64,000 bases of DNA, taken from Membranipora membranacea. Its lineage: Eukaryota > Bryozoa > Gymnolaemata > Cheilostomatida > Membraniporidae. The position numbers and the translations under genes were made by a program. The notes beneath the pieces are model-generated. The model did no database searches, was not told the DNA's origin, and was given only the letters and a program-made list of their open reading frames with translations. The stretch spans positions 31,284,283-31,348,282 of the forward strand of contig OU612066.1 in assembly GCA_914767715.1 (NCBI GenBank), in the 5' to 3' direction. Shown here piece by piece: positions 1-12,626 of the stretch (position 1 is the stretch's first letter; each line of letters begins with the position of its first letter).

Positions 1-558
1 ACTAATTACAGAATTTGGGAGCTTGGGACAGTCACAAACACACTAAACAATTTAATTTAAAGGCATAACTCGTCAACAGAGTTGTCTTCCAATTAACCAT
101 GTCAAAGCAAATCCAAAGTTACAATGCCTTATTTAAGACTTCTCAATTTGTTGATTTTTTAGCCTGCAAAAGATATTTTATTGGGAGATACTCGCAGATA
201 TTTGGCATGTTCTGGATGTGGCATTTCAGTGGTAATGTAACTATATCAATCAAGTTGATCGATGAATTATCCTCATATTAGCTACGCTAACACAGTTTGC
301 AATTTAATTCAAAGTTTAAAACCATTGAGACTTTTTAAATATTTATTTGTTAAGAATAAAATCGAAAGCCCTTAGCTTGCAATGGAATAATTAGAGAGAT
401 ATATATATGAATGTATATATGATTATTCAGATATTACTTTGCAGTGGTAGTAAATAATGGAGCTGTTCAATATAAAGTGGACTGTAAAACAGTTATACAT
501 GTGTGTATAAAAATGGTAGACAGATTCAACTGAAAAAGATGTCAGTAGTAAAATGTAC
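1..558. other. No gene seen at left edge
   Basis: AT-rich sequence with one 60-codon open frame that has no recognisable features. It lies downstream of the 3' end of the receptor-like gene and may hold its 3' UTR. I see no repeat or RNA gene. Confidence 0.4.
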
Positions 559-3500
559 TTAAAAATTGAGATTTATATCTGTTTCAGAGTAGGGTGCTGA
601 AAACAAGCTAGATAGTGTTGTCCGTATTGCCAAAGGTATTCTGTTTGACATGAGTGCCGTAAACATGATTGAGTTATTATCTTCTGTCTGGTTCACATTA
701 TGACCTGCTGGTGATAGATATTGCTGAGGACTCTCTGTTGATATTGTGTTTGACTCGCAGACAGACCCAGGTGGTGTGACAAAGTATTCAGTGTCTTCGA
801 TATTGTCCTGCTGCTGATCCCTGAAAGACCTTTCCAAACCAGTATCATCTGTGCCTGCTGTGCCTGCTGTCTCTGAAGGAGAAGGTAGCCGTGGTCGTGG
901 TGGTCGGTTCTCTCTGCTTTGGGCGACTACATCAGTAGTCGTTTGATCAGCGTCAACTGCGCCTGCTGTCGTTGAGGGAGAAGAAACTGGTGATGGTAGT
1001 GGTCGGTTCTGTCTATTTTCAGTGACTCCGTGAGTTACTGTTGGGTCTAAATAAGACTCTTCAATGTCAAGATAATAAGGATTCTCCACGTAAAAACTTT
1101 CATGTTGGGTCTCCGAATGTCCGCTTGTTGGGGGAGTGACCGGATTTGCCAGCTCAGTCTGAGAGGGTCGATGTGCTCTCTCCTCCTCTGGGGCTGATGC
1201 CTCCAATGTGCCAAGCTCAATATCTACAACTGAGTATAGAGGTAAGCTTTCTACGTGAAAGTTTTGTATGATAATCTTGCAATAACCGTATGCATTACAA
1301 GCCATTTTCGGGCTCTCAAGTTTAATGTTTTTAACTTCACAGGCTCAAATGTGCCAACTCCTAGTAACAGTGCCATAAATTGAGGAAATTATTGTCCCTT
1401 AAAACCATGATCTTAAGGTTTTCCATATTCTACTCACCATCTGGATTTCCTTGAGGCTTTCTAACCCTGCTCATGTTTTGGAAGTCTCGTCGCTTACGGA
1501 TATACAGAACAAGGAATATTGTTTTTGTCGCGAGAGCCAATATAACAGCAGCAGAGAGGCCCCAAATAAGAGGCTCCGGGAGTCCCGTTTTATCTGGCTC
1601 CTGGTCTGAGCCTTCAACAGACGATAAAAAAATTAGTATAATTTGTATTAGTTATCAGTTACAAACAACAAGACTGATCTTCATGTCGGCATTCACTATC
1701 AGGCTGTATGTTACTAACCAATTTCTATGGTTTGACTAATGCTGTCAGAAAGTTTTGAAATCACTGACGAGTTGACTACACTTTCACTAACAGTAAAATA
1801 TGCGATGGTTATTTTAGGCAGTTTGTTTATAAATATTACACTGTAAAGGTGATTTTAAATATTTATTACTCCCATAGAAGCATTGATTTGAGTAACTAGG
1901 TTGTATAATAGAAAGAAAATTAATGGTTCTCATTGTTATGGACTAGAGAAGAAATAATTCAAAATCTTTAGCTTACACTTGAGTGAAAAGTATCGGATGA
2001 AGTTTCCCTTTTTCACTCTCAAAGTTCCATCTTCTTCCCAATAATCTATTAGAAGTGAGGCAATGAAGAAGCGGTCACAGCTATATTCCGTGTCAAATCA
2101 AGGCAGATATGTGGTGGCTGACTCACATAAACTGCTGGTAAATCCATCCTTTAGATTGAGTAGAAATACTACATTGTCTGATGATCTGCAAACTGCAGTA
2201 TTTTCTTTTATTAACATAGCTTGCACAACTGGCTCAGTATCACCACTAATTGAGACATATTTTGAAAATTCGGCTGTTGCTGTGCTGTGCATATTCAATG
2301 GTATGATGGCTCTGTTTATTTGAAAGGCAAACATTATTGAACGGTCGAGGTTGAAAGCCAGAGCAGTTACTTTCCCTTTAGAACTGTCAAGTTCAAACAC
2401 TATGACTGGACTTTGTGTACCTATCACAGCTTTATATATTGTTGAGGAGGCACTGTAAATGATTATGTTGGAATCATCTGGGTGGATCTCTGCTGGTCCT
2501 ATTGGTCCTTCTTTTTCCTCACATGCGTGCTTCTGATAACAACAGCCTTTGCTGCCACAGAGCAGAGTTTGGCTCCACTGATTGCTCAGAGCAAGAGTTT
2601 CGAGAGTCAGCCTATACTTGGTGCCAACAAGATATGTATCATTCTGAAGTTGGTGGAAATATTCTATGACTATTTCAGAATTAAAAATCGAGTGTGACTG
2701 TTGGCCTGTATCACTTGTTCGACATATACCCTTCCCATCCAGAGAATAATAGAACAAATTTCTTATGTCCCCAGCAAAATTAGGCTCTATCCATAAAATA
2801 TCTTTGGATTCGTTGAGATTCAGTGTTCTGTTGTTGCTGCTTATATCCACTATGACTCCCGTTGCACCATTGATGCAACTCACTGAAGACTGAAATAGAT
2901 AGATAGATAGATAAAAGGGGAGGAGTTGAGATATTTATCGAGAAGGAGGTAGGGTGGAGATAGTGTTACATTTTCTTAAGCAGGAGTGCCTTGAAGTCAG
3001 CCCGGTACATGAAACATTTGAACTGTGGATGCTATCTATCACAACTCAGGAATATTATCTTAAGAGGAAGATAATCAAGCTTGAATTACAATATTATTAA
3101 ACATGAGCACAACTTTTATTTATTTAAAGAAAACTAGTGGGACCTAGTTAGTCTCTAAATATCAAAAATGCTGATTGTTCTGATATTATCACAATATAAT
3201 CATCATTTAATTGAAATTATAACCAATACTGATACGCACCAAAATTATTGCCGTGATACAGCAGAACATTCCCGCCTCCATCAAATTGAACATCTTGTCT
3301 CTCAATATCAAACACTGCCACAAAAGTACACCAAAAGTACTGTTAACAAGATCTTATATCAAATGTCTAAAAATCGGTAATCATATGAGGAGTACACAGC
3401 TTAGGTTAAGATCAAAGATTCTGATTGGACCATGGTAGAGTGACCATGGCAATGAATAATGTCTGCAAGAGGTACTTTCCATTTTTGTGGCTCAAACATT

Positions 3501-6500
3501 TTATCAATGGCATCACCCATTTGACAAATAATTCCTTGCTAATATGTTACAATAAAATCATATACTAGGAACGACGTGTCCATACAGCATCGGAGCATTT
3601 TCCTGGTGGAGTAAGCCTCATTAATGTACCATGCCTGGTCTTTACTGCACACAATGCACTCTTTTTCCCATTTTCTGCAAGCATTAAAATAAATTTATCT
3701 CAATTTACTCAATATCGCAAAGGCTGATATCAAAACAATGACTAGGCTGCGTTGGCAATATTTTTCATTCAATTTTGTTTACTCTGTTAAAACTGAGGAA
3801 ACTAGTCTCCCAATCGGAATGGGAAAACCAAGCAAGTTGAGGTATCAAAACTGACCAAAGTATTTGAAAGCAGTGAAACGGTTGACTTCTGACATAAGGA
3901 ACCCAACATCAGGAGGATAGATACTAGTTGGGCCAGTTCTCATAATCTGGAATACATTTCTATCACACATTGTCACAGTCTGAAGTGGTTGCCTCAGGCT
4001 TGGCTGTAAAAGAGTAATTAAGATCCAAATTAAATACAACGGATGGTTATTGAACCCAAATTGCTGATCAACTATTCCAAGAATTATTATCTATTTTAAC
4101 ATCACTTGTACAAGTACAGTGTTCAATTGATGTTAAATGGCTAAAATTGACCGCTACTGCACTCAGTGAATTGATGGTGAGCTTGTCAGATGTAAATAAT
4201 TGAGATTATCTTATCAAATTTAAGATTGTTAGGAAAGCAAAAAACAACCACTGTTCATATCAAAGCTTTGCCATAGCATTAAACAAAAATTTTTTTTTGC
4301 AGAAGTACATAACTGAATGATGTTACTAGTGTTGTATTCAGGGTCGATTCAACGGGTTTCGGGTTTCTGTGGTCAGGTCATGTTAGGGTCAAGTCGGGTC
4401 AGAGGTGTACATCCTTATGGATCTCAACTACTAGAGTGATAGTCAAAATACTGCGTCCACGATCTTAACCACTATGCTATAGATTTTAGGTGATGATTTC
4501 GGAAATAGAGACTATACGTTGATAAAACATAATAGTTATTAGTCATGCTTTTGCTGTGATTATTATGAACGGCTTACAACACTACATAAAGCTTTCTTCA
4601 GACATCTATAATTCGATAAATACTCTCAACATAGTTCATTGTGTCTAGATGATATATTACAAACTGAATCAAACTTAACATGTACTATTAGCTAATTGCA
4701 CTAGTGATTAGTGGATGAATATCCATCATTCTTTTAAATTGTGATATCTGAAGACAGTGTAGGAGTAGGACATCGACTTATGAAGTCGTAATGTAAATCC
4801 ATTTCACGCGCTCTTTTCGACTCGACCCGACTCGTACCCGAATTTAGGGAAATTTCAGTGGCTCGGCTCATTTTCATATTTGCTGGCTCAATATAACACT
4901 AGATGTAACCTGATTTTGAGTGCAAAAAACCTAGGGCCTAGAGTATGTTATCTCCTCTGTTATGAATTGACTGACACTAAAAATATCTTTGACTACGCCA
5001 CCGTTGTTCGATACTGTTTTTTGACAATTTCTAGTGTAAGTAGAGCAACCTTGTAACTGTCCTAGCCACACCCGGGCTAGGCTTACTGTAATACTGTAAG
5101 TGGATCATCATTTTAGTGTGGATCTGTTACAGGGGAGATGATACACTCTAGAACATTTTAGACCCTGGGTTTTTGCACTTTGAAATATATTACATTATTC
5201 AATAATGTGATCCCCAAAAAAAATATTTTTTTGTTCAATGCTATGGCAAAGCTTTGGTATGAACAGTGGTTGTTTTTTGCTTACCTAAACACTTTAATTA
5301 CAGAAGAAACCTCATACTGTTCCTATAATCATGCTACCATCAGGGGTTACAGTCAGTTGGCCTAGAGATTTTTCTATCCATCCATCACTTTTTCTCCAAT
5401 AGTCATAAATATGCAGAATGATAAATCTCCTGATATCTGTTTGCCCATCAATCTTATAGACATCATAAACAGCGAATTGGTCATAATAAGTTGGTGATGA
5501 CCATATTCCTGAAAAAAATACAAATTAAAAAAAAATTAACGCCTTGCCAAGTTAACTCTCAAATGAAATGTTGCTATGCAGCATCTCAGCACACTAGGAG
5601 TTTCATATAAGGTGATTCTCGTATACAAAATTTTTCCAAATCAGTCTGCCGACATCACTGACATCGCTGTATAAAGATAAGCAGGTCTATATTGTTGGAC
5701 GACGCTTCATAGATTACTTACTGTATTCATTCTCCAGAACCAACACTTCCTTTGTCAAATTGTCAATTGTCACCATTCCAAAAGTTTCTGCATGTCGGAG
5801 ATGCCTATGTATTGTATATCCAGCATCAATCAATCTCAGTTGTGGACAGCGTTCTATATCAGCATGTACTACAATGTAAAAAGCAGCATTGAAGATTCTC
5901 ATACTACACGAGAATGCAGATGATCCACAAGGCTTCAATATCCAGTTTCTCAGCAGCTAATTCACCACATCATCTGTCCTGTATGGCCTGCTCATGATTT
6001 AACATAGCTTTGAGTGACAAAGGACATTATAATGTTACAAAGTTTTTATGTGACATAAGATTTAGGTTTCTTTATGTTCTCAAATTCTTTTTGCTCTTCG
6101 ATACATTTCCTGTTTATCAATTATTCATTTGTTGAGTGATCCAGGAGGTATATTATGCTCATCAATCATTGTATCGCACATTAGGATAACTGTCAGTACG
6201 TAACTATTAATATTTTTTTATAACCAAGGGACCAAGCTGATGGTTAATCCACAAGCTTATTTAAATTTTTTCAGTACAAAAACCTGGGCCTCTGTCAAGT
6301 CATCCAGATCAATAGGCCAGAAGCAGCTATAGAATAAGTTGTTATGGCACGGACAATATTTGATGGCAGGATGTTGATCACGTTTTATACTTTATTGGTG
6401 TATCTTCTGTAAAATTCACTGAGTGTACCCAGTTGTAGTGGTCATATTTAGAAATTAAAAGGTGTTTTGTTTAGGCTTTAAATGTGTGGGGAAATAACTC

Positions 6501-9500
6501 CTATTCTGTGTAGTCTAAATAATCTAATCATCAGGGAATTCCAGGTTGAAATTGCATTGTGGGATTTGTTTACATGGCAATTAATTCACAAAGTAAACTT
6601 GTAGAGAAGTCTGCTCGTATCAGACCAGCACTAATTGAAAAATTTCAATTGAATTATGTCAAACGTCTTATGGGACTAGTATGATATTGTATGTTCTTAA
6701 GACCACTGTCTTGGGGCAATTACCAACAACATTTTTGATGTTTCAATTGCCTCTTATATCATTTTTCGGCTGGATATATTCTGCATAACACATGAGCAAA
6801 GAGTTCAATGAGTGCCTCACTTTTCAGCAAAGAAACCCAACTGTCAGAGTCTGAAAAACTTAGATAGGCCAGCTTCGCATACTTTCCTAACGTGCTAATG
6901 ACACGATATGGGGATATGCGGTAGCGCTGTCTCTCACCGACCACCTCATGCAATGATAAAACAATACAATGTAGAACCAAGGACTATAGTCTTGACTTGT
7001 GTCAACTGCATCAAACTCTTGACTTCCCACTAATCACATATCGATAGTGTGAATATTTGGGATATGCAGTAGTGCTGCTGCTGACCTCTTCAACTGGGTA
7101 CACACTTTTTTCCTACATCAAATTTGTCTCACGTCTAGGCTGCTTTTTGTATTGTTCTCATTGAGATGTAGTGCTGTTGCTGACCACTTTTTAAAATGAT
7201 GTGATAGAATATCTTGTTAAAATCATACATATAGTCGTGTTTCCTGCTGACCATATTAATCACTTAACATTTCACTTACCTAACCGATTGTGAAGAAAAT
7301 TGCAAGTATGCTGCCGCGTTGCCGCTGACATGATTGCTACAACCGGGTACACTCTCAGTTTTAGATTCAGCACGTTGTTCTACCCTAGATATATCCTTGT
7401 TTAAAACTCGTAACATTTCACTTATTATAAGCGATTTTGAAAAAAATTGCGATATGCTGCCGCGCTGCCGATCTTCCGCTGACATGATTGCTACAACTGG
7501 GTGCACTAGACCAAGTTTGGTCAATTTGCCTGCATTCCGAGTGGCTTCCACTCCACTGGTCACGCCGCGGCGTGACCAGTAGATCGGGAGCAACAGGCAT
7601 ACAGGCAATTGGATCAAACTTGTTCTAGGTTACACCCTTATTTCTTTATATTCAGCACGTTATTATACCCTTGAAACACCTTTTATTTAAACTCTTAATA
7701 TTTCACTCATTAAAAGATATTTTTAGAGGAAGTGAGGATATGCTGCCGCGCTGCCGCGCTGCCGCTGACATGATCGCTACAACTGGGTACACCCTTAATA
7801 TTGGATTCAGCACGTTGTTCCACCCTAGAAACACCTTTTATTGAATTCTTAACATTTCACTTATTATATGCAATTTTGAGAAATATTGCGGATATGCTGC
7901 CGCAAGACAGTATCATACTAACCTCATAAAGATCTGACATTATACTTATTGAAAATTTTAAATTTGTCCTGATCTAACACGAGCAGACTTCTGCAAGTTT
8001 ACTTGGTAAATAAATTGGCAAGTCAACAAAATCCCCACAATGCAGTTTCAACCTGGAATTCCCTGAAGATTAGATTAGTAATATTACACAGAATAGGAAT
8101 TATGTCCCCACACATATAATGCAAAAACAAAACAACTTTTAATTTCTAAATATGACCACTACAACTGGGTACACCCGGTGAATTTTACAGAAGAAACATC
8201 AATAAAGTATAATATGTGATCAGTTTCCTGCCATCAAAAATTGTCCGTGCCATTTTTTTATAGAGCAGTTACAGCTAGGCTGCTTCTGGCCTACAATCAC
8301 CAGTCAAACTTTCCCGATGCTATCCCAGACGGACCCAGACAGTCTGGGATTGTGTCATTTTCTGGTTCACATTGACTGGGATGGCTATCTAGGATGGCTA
8401 TCTGGGATGAATGTTATAATGTGACTGGGATAAGCATCTGGGATGGCATCCTAGTGTCATCTTGGACAATGTGAACCGAGCATAAAGTTAGACGCATCAA
8501 ACCTCATTGCAAATCTCAGAAATGATCTATGGAAATAATCTCACCCCAATAAATGAGCTTGAAGAGAACTCCGAGAGGAAACCAGCAGTAATAGGCTGAC
8601 ATGCTTGACAGAAAATCGGACACTGACTAGCTCAATTGATTCAACAAATACAAAGTGAAATAATGGGTCATCAAACTAACCAACAATGGTGTTTCAGCTT
8701 CTATTTAAAAAAATATAAAGTACAAGTTTTATGTTTCTTTGTTTTAAATCATCGGTTGTACAGCCAACTTGAGTTCTGGTAATGAACAAAAGGTAGTTTG
8801 ATGACACAAACTTGAAGTTGATCCTATGAATCTCAAAGAGCAATAAATTAAACGGGAGGAAAATCATGAACGCAAGAATTCGCCTGAAATATCACACATA
8901 AATAGATTGTGTGGTCCTAAAAGGTTTGTTGACGTTTACCATGTTAGAGGGGTGCCATATTTCATCATAATATTTGCTGCTCTCCACCTTCCACCACAAT
9001 TTTTCAAAACAAGTTGATCAAGAGTAGTAGTTTCAACACTTTCCTATGTTTTGCCTTCAAAACAGACTCTTAGGCTGCTCGAAACAACATGGGTCAATTT
9101 TGTAGCAAATGTTAAATTTTGGGTATTGCAAGCTCTTATGACAGATTGCCATAGTTCTGCAACTCTGATGCTTAACAGTATCATCAATCTTGGGAGTTTC
9201 AAAACCTATCACAGAAATCCGTTAGACGAAGGATTAATTTTAACTAGTCTTTTAATAGGTTGAATATCATTGTTTCAAAGATTGATCACACACCCAACTG
9301 TGTAATGGCTGGGTCAATTCGCTGCATTTTTGGAAAGAATCACCAGCATTAAAGGTTTTCTAGCTCATAGGTGGTATAGACAGGACTGCCATTTTAATTT
9401 GCACTTATAATGACATTGCCAATTGGCCATCCATCATAAATTCAATCTACAACCTGAGTGTATCATTCACACTCCTGAAGTTTTGTGGCATTTATGATCG

Positions 9501-10228
9501 TTGCATTTCTAGTAATAATGGTATAATATGGAGTCATTTGTTAGGAGTCTGGATTGGATTAAGCAAACTGCCAGGAGGGAAGAAACTGCCACGGGGCACC
9601 ACTCCGGGATTTTCAACACTGCACCTGAAGCCAATTGAGCCACGAAAATCAGATTTGAATTCACAGCTCATGTGTAGTTATGTTATTATTATCATATCAA
9701 ACTCACAGCACTTCCAGGTTGAGATTGTCCTGTTAGCCACTTTCTGACACCTTTCCAGAAGAAAATTAGGCAGCCAAAACAGGGTACCAGACCTTTTCTC
9801 TGCAAACAGCTCATTCTCCCAGGTTATATATGATACACCTCTATATCAATGGGGCATGAAGGCCAAAATTTATATTGCAGTAAGGATTTTTAATGAGGTA
9901 TTATTATTATTATAGGACTCAATTCTGATGGTTTTTTTGCACAAAGGGGATGGATAATATTTCAATTACAGTAGTATCAAAGCTCAACAGTTCATACTAC
10001 TGTTGCCCAATGTATATATATATATGTGAATATTTTTTTTTACCAAAATGCCCTTACCCATAGTCCCTCGTAAATGTATACAACAGATATCAAAGGTAGT
10101 TCTCTCATGATGCAGTCGTTTAGCTTCATAGAAATGGACTTTTTTAACTAGCAGAGAGCCCTCAGGATTTCGGTAGCGTCGCATAGGTAGCTTAATTGTC
10201 CGAACAAAGTAGCAAGAAAGATTTTGGG
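559..10228 (-). CDS. Single-pass receptor-like protein, ectodomain unrecognised (5' end not found)
   Basis: I do not recognise the family. Exons assembled from open frames and GT-AG sites, 5' to 3': 10228-10058, 9838-9707, 9205-9068 (donor uncertain), 5956-5722, 5508-5318, 4003-3856, 3674 to about 3560, one near 3530-3420 (frame uncertain), 2889-2127, 2045-1977, 1611-1438 and 1229-559. Phases agree between 10228 and 9068, between 5722 and 3856, and from 2889 to the stop. The joins 9068 to 5956 and across 3674-2889 are unproven. The extracellular part is cysteine-bearing; the 2889-2127 exon has short repeated strands resembling beta-propeller blades (an impression only). The 1611-1438 exon carries one transmembrane helix (LIWGLSAAVILALATK...) followed by RKRR. 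The last exon is a roughly 225-residue cytoplasmic tail rich in Pro, Ser, Thr and Glu, with NPYY and EYFVTPP tyrosine motifs, so a signalling receptor is plausible. No start or signal peptide was located. A further candidate exon lies at about 11122-11037. Confidence 0.6.
4232..5285. mobile_element. Foldback DNA element with TA flanks
   Basis: The sequence from 4232 (GGAAAGCAAAAAACAACC...) recurs inverted and nearly unchanged up to 5285, over about 60 bp. Both ends abut TA, as expected for a TA-target (Tc1/mariner-like) insertion. Internally, a GGGTCAAGTCGGGTC-like segment near 4390 is answered by an inverted counterpart near 4825. There is no transposase frame. It sits in an intron of the receptor-like gene, ending 33 bp from the donor of the exon that ends at 5318. 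Confidence 0.7.
6315..8291. mobile_element. Large foldback element (about 2 kb) with long inverted arms
   Basis: About 400 bp at 6315-6710 (GGCCAGAAGCAGC...) is repeated inverted at 7900-8291, including the GGAATTCCAGGTTGAAA segment (6535) and its partner at 8045. TA flanks both ends. The centre holds degenerate tandem units of about 150 bp starting with CTGCCGCG.TGCCGCTGACATG at about 7310, 7456, 7742 and 7893. One unit is interrupted by a nested small inverted repeat (7506-7628). Open frames inside are not transposase-like, so it looks non-autonomous. Confidence 0.75.
7506..7628. mobile_element. Nested miniature inverted-repeat element
   Basis: The left arm CTAGACCAAGTTTGGTCAAT mirrors the right arm, which reads ATTGGATCAAACTTGTTCTAG. 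The core contains a perfect CACGCCGCGGCGTG palindrome. It interrupts one of the 150-bp units of the larger foldback. A partial relative (CAGGCAATTGGATTAAACTT) lies at about 57619-57691. Confidence 0.6.
8292..9067. repeat. Intron with degenerate tandem motif
   Basis: At 8310-8480 short units related to GGGATGGCTATCT and GACTGGGAT recur several times and partly inverted. The remainder to 9067 shows no coding signal that I can support. It lies between supported exons of the receptor-like gene and is presumably intronic. Confidence 0.4.
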
Positions 10229-10281
10229 CTAGTAAATGCATAATAGTTACAAATGGCCCCTCAAATTCCCCCCGGCATTTT

Positions 10282-10519
<238 letters not shown>

Positions 10520-11829
10520 TCGTTTTTTAATAAACTGCTGTTCACATAGAACATAGGAATAAAAATTACATAAAAAAAGCTGACATCTATCGTGGATTGA
10601 GTTTTAAAAATATTATTGTGGGATAAAATCACGGTGCGTAAAAAAGAAGACTTATATTTTAATGTCCTATATCTTCCTGATGGTAGCTGTGGTAAAAAGT
10701 CATTTATAAAATGTTCATCATCATGTATATAGTTTATTATCAGGATTTTAGTCCGATTATCTATAACGCTATCAAGGTCACTAATGTTTTGAATATTTAG
10801 ATGGTTAGCCTCTTTATAAAACTTAGAAACTTTAAAAAAACTCTCTCAGTAGATATCTACAATGTTCTAAAAATGATCTATACAAATCAAATGCTAATGA
10901 TAGGGCATATGTTATTTAGCAGTTCTCTATTGTGCCTTCAGACACTGCAGTATGTGATATTTGATAATCGATAATATTATTGGCATGATTGGGGTGGATT
11001 TCACGACAAAGTCTGACTTCATACCTGCTTGCTTTTTCTACAGGCTGGTATTTGCGTACCAGCCGGTCAGGTTGAGGTTTCTGTCCAATGCTCCTCCATA
11101 TTAGCTCTGCATTAATTATACCTGATAACTTCATACAGGGCCAGTTGTCCAATCACACCTAGCTGAGCAATCTGCTTGTGGTACCATTTGCAAAAAAGAA
11201 TATATAGCTAACGTCAAACAGAAGTGTTAATACCTTAGGGTTTTCTTTGTTTGTAGGATTAATTCTAAACCACAACATTAATTTAATGATAATTAATATA
11301 TATCACTGGCAACACTACAATCATTTGCTTCAGGCTCAATCGCATAAAATGCTAATTTTTTGTTGTTTAAATTAATTTTTGATGTTCTGAGTTTAGAGAG
11401 ACTTTTCTTCTCAAAATATCTGGCAAGCTATCGCAGGTATGGTAAGATACAAAGCAGATATTTGAATACCATGGAGTCTATACGCAATACAACAGCGGTG
11501 CAGTTCAGGGTAAAGTGATGAAATCTTAATGTTCCAAGAAATTTTCACCACTAAACTACTAACTACGATACTATGCTGCTTTGAATGATGTTTCTTTCTA
11601 CTTAATTGTTTTTGAGTCACCTCTCATGAAAAAACTCTGTAGGCTGGTTGATTTTCAGAGTCAAACAAAAGTTTAATAAAAATATTGTCATACGGAATAA
11701 AAGTTGTCTTCATGTTAAAAATTCAAATCAAATTCAATGTTGACAATCCACACTGCTGGACATGAGAGAAAAATAATGAGTTTGATCTCACATTCAATAT
11801 TGAGTTTGTAGTTGTTACCAAGCCATTAA

Positions 11830-12200
11830 AGGGCAACCAAGGTTTCGCAGCAATGCAATAATGGGTAGCAAATAATGTGCTGGGCAGCATCAGCTTTGTG
11901 CATTACGCGATGCAAAACTCAAAGTAGTTGCTGACTCTAAGCTTGGTAACACTTCAGTTTAGGGGAGGTTCCAAGACTTTGCTGTAATAATTATAGAGCA
12001 CAGGCTAAATAATAACAGGAACAGGAAACTGCTATGTGGTATTCTCTTTTAGCTGAGTTTGAGATGGAAGAAATGTTTCACAAGAATTCTGGCTGAATAA
12101 TCATCCGAATAATATTTTGTCTTTTTCCCCATGCAGAAGGTGCAATCTGCTATTAATCAATGGCCATCAATGAGAAGTTGTTTGAAACCTTGGTTGCCCT
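11830..12200. mobile_element. MITE with TTAA target duplication
   Basis: Terminal inverted repeats AGGGCAACCAAGGTTTC are flanked by TTAA at 11826-11829 and 12201-12204. The 371-bp length and absence of coding capacity fit a non-autonomous element of a TTAA-targeting (piggyBac-like) family. It lies just past the broken exon 4 of pseudogene A, where exons 5 and 6 of that gene should be. Confidence 0.8.
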
Positions 12201-12626
12201 TTAAGCGACATAGTTGAGGGCGCGCAAATTAATGGCGAACAAAATAGTTGTTGCCAGGCTCAGTATGAGCTTTGGTTAGTGCCCAATCCAGGTAGTCACT
12301 GCTTGTTCTGGTTACAGCCTTACTAGCAACTCTGGCATTCAGTCCAAATTCATAAATGAATGAAGGAGTGCTAGTGCTAGTGCTAGTGCTAAAAACAAAA
12401 GTCATCATAGACTATAAAGTTGCATAACAGTTTTAACAGACTAACCAGATTTTCCAAGCAGAACATCATCACACAGTGGTATGCCATGGGGGAGAATGAT
12501 ATGTTGTTGTATAAAAAGCTTTTGTTCTCAGTCTGATTAATTGATTACTACATACTACATACCTACATACTAACATGTTGCGAATCGGTCTTCAGCAAAA
12601 CTGTAAATAAAAGCGTTCTGTTCCGG

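Noticed and set aside
7276-7617. 113-aa minus frame and overlapping plus frames
   Set aside because: Lie wholly in degenerate tandem units of the foldback element; no transposase or host similarity.
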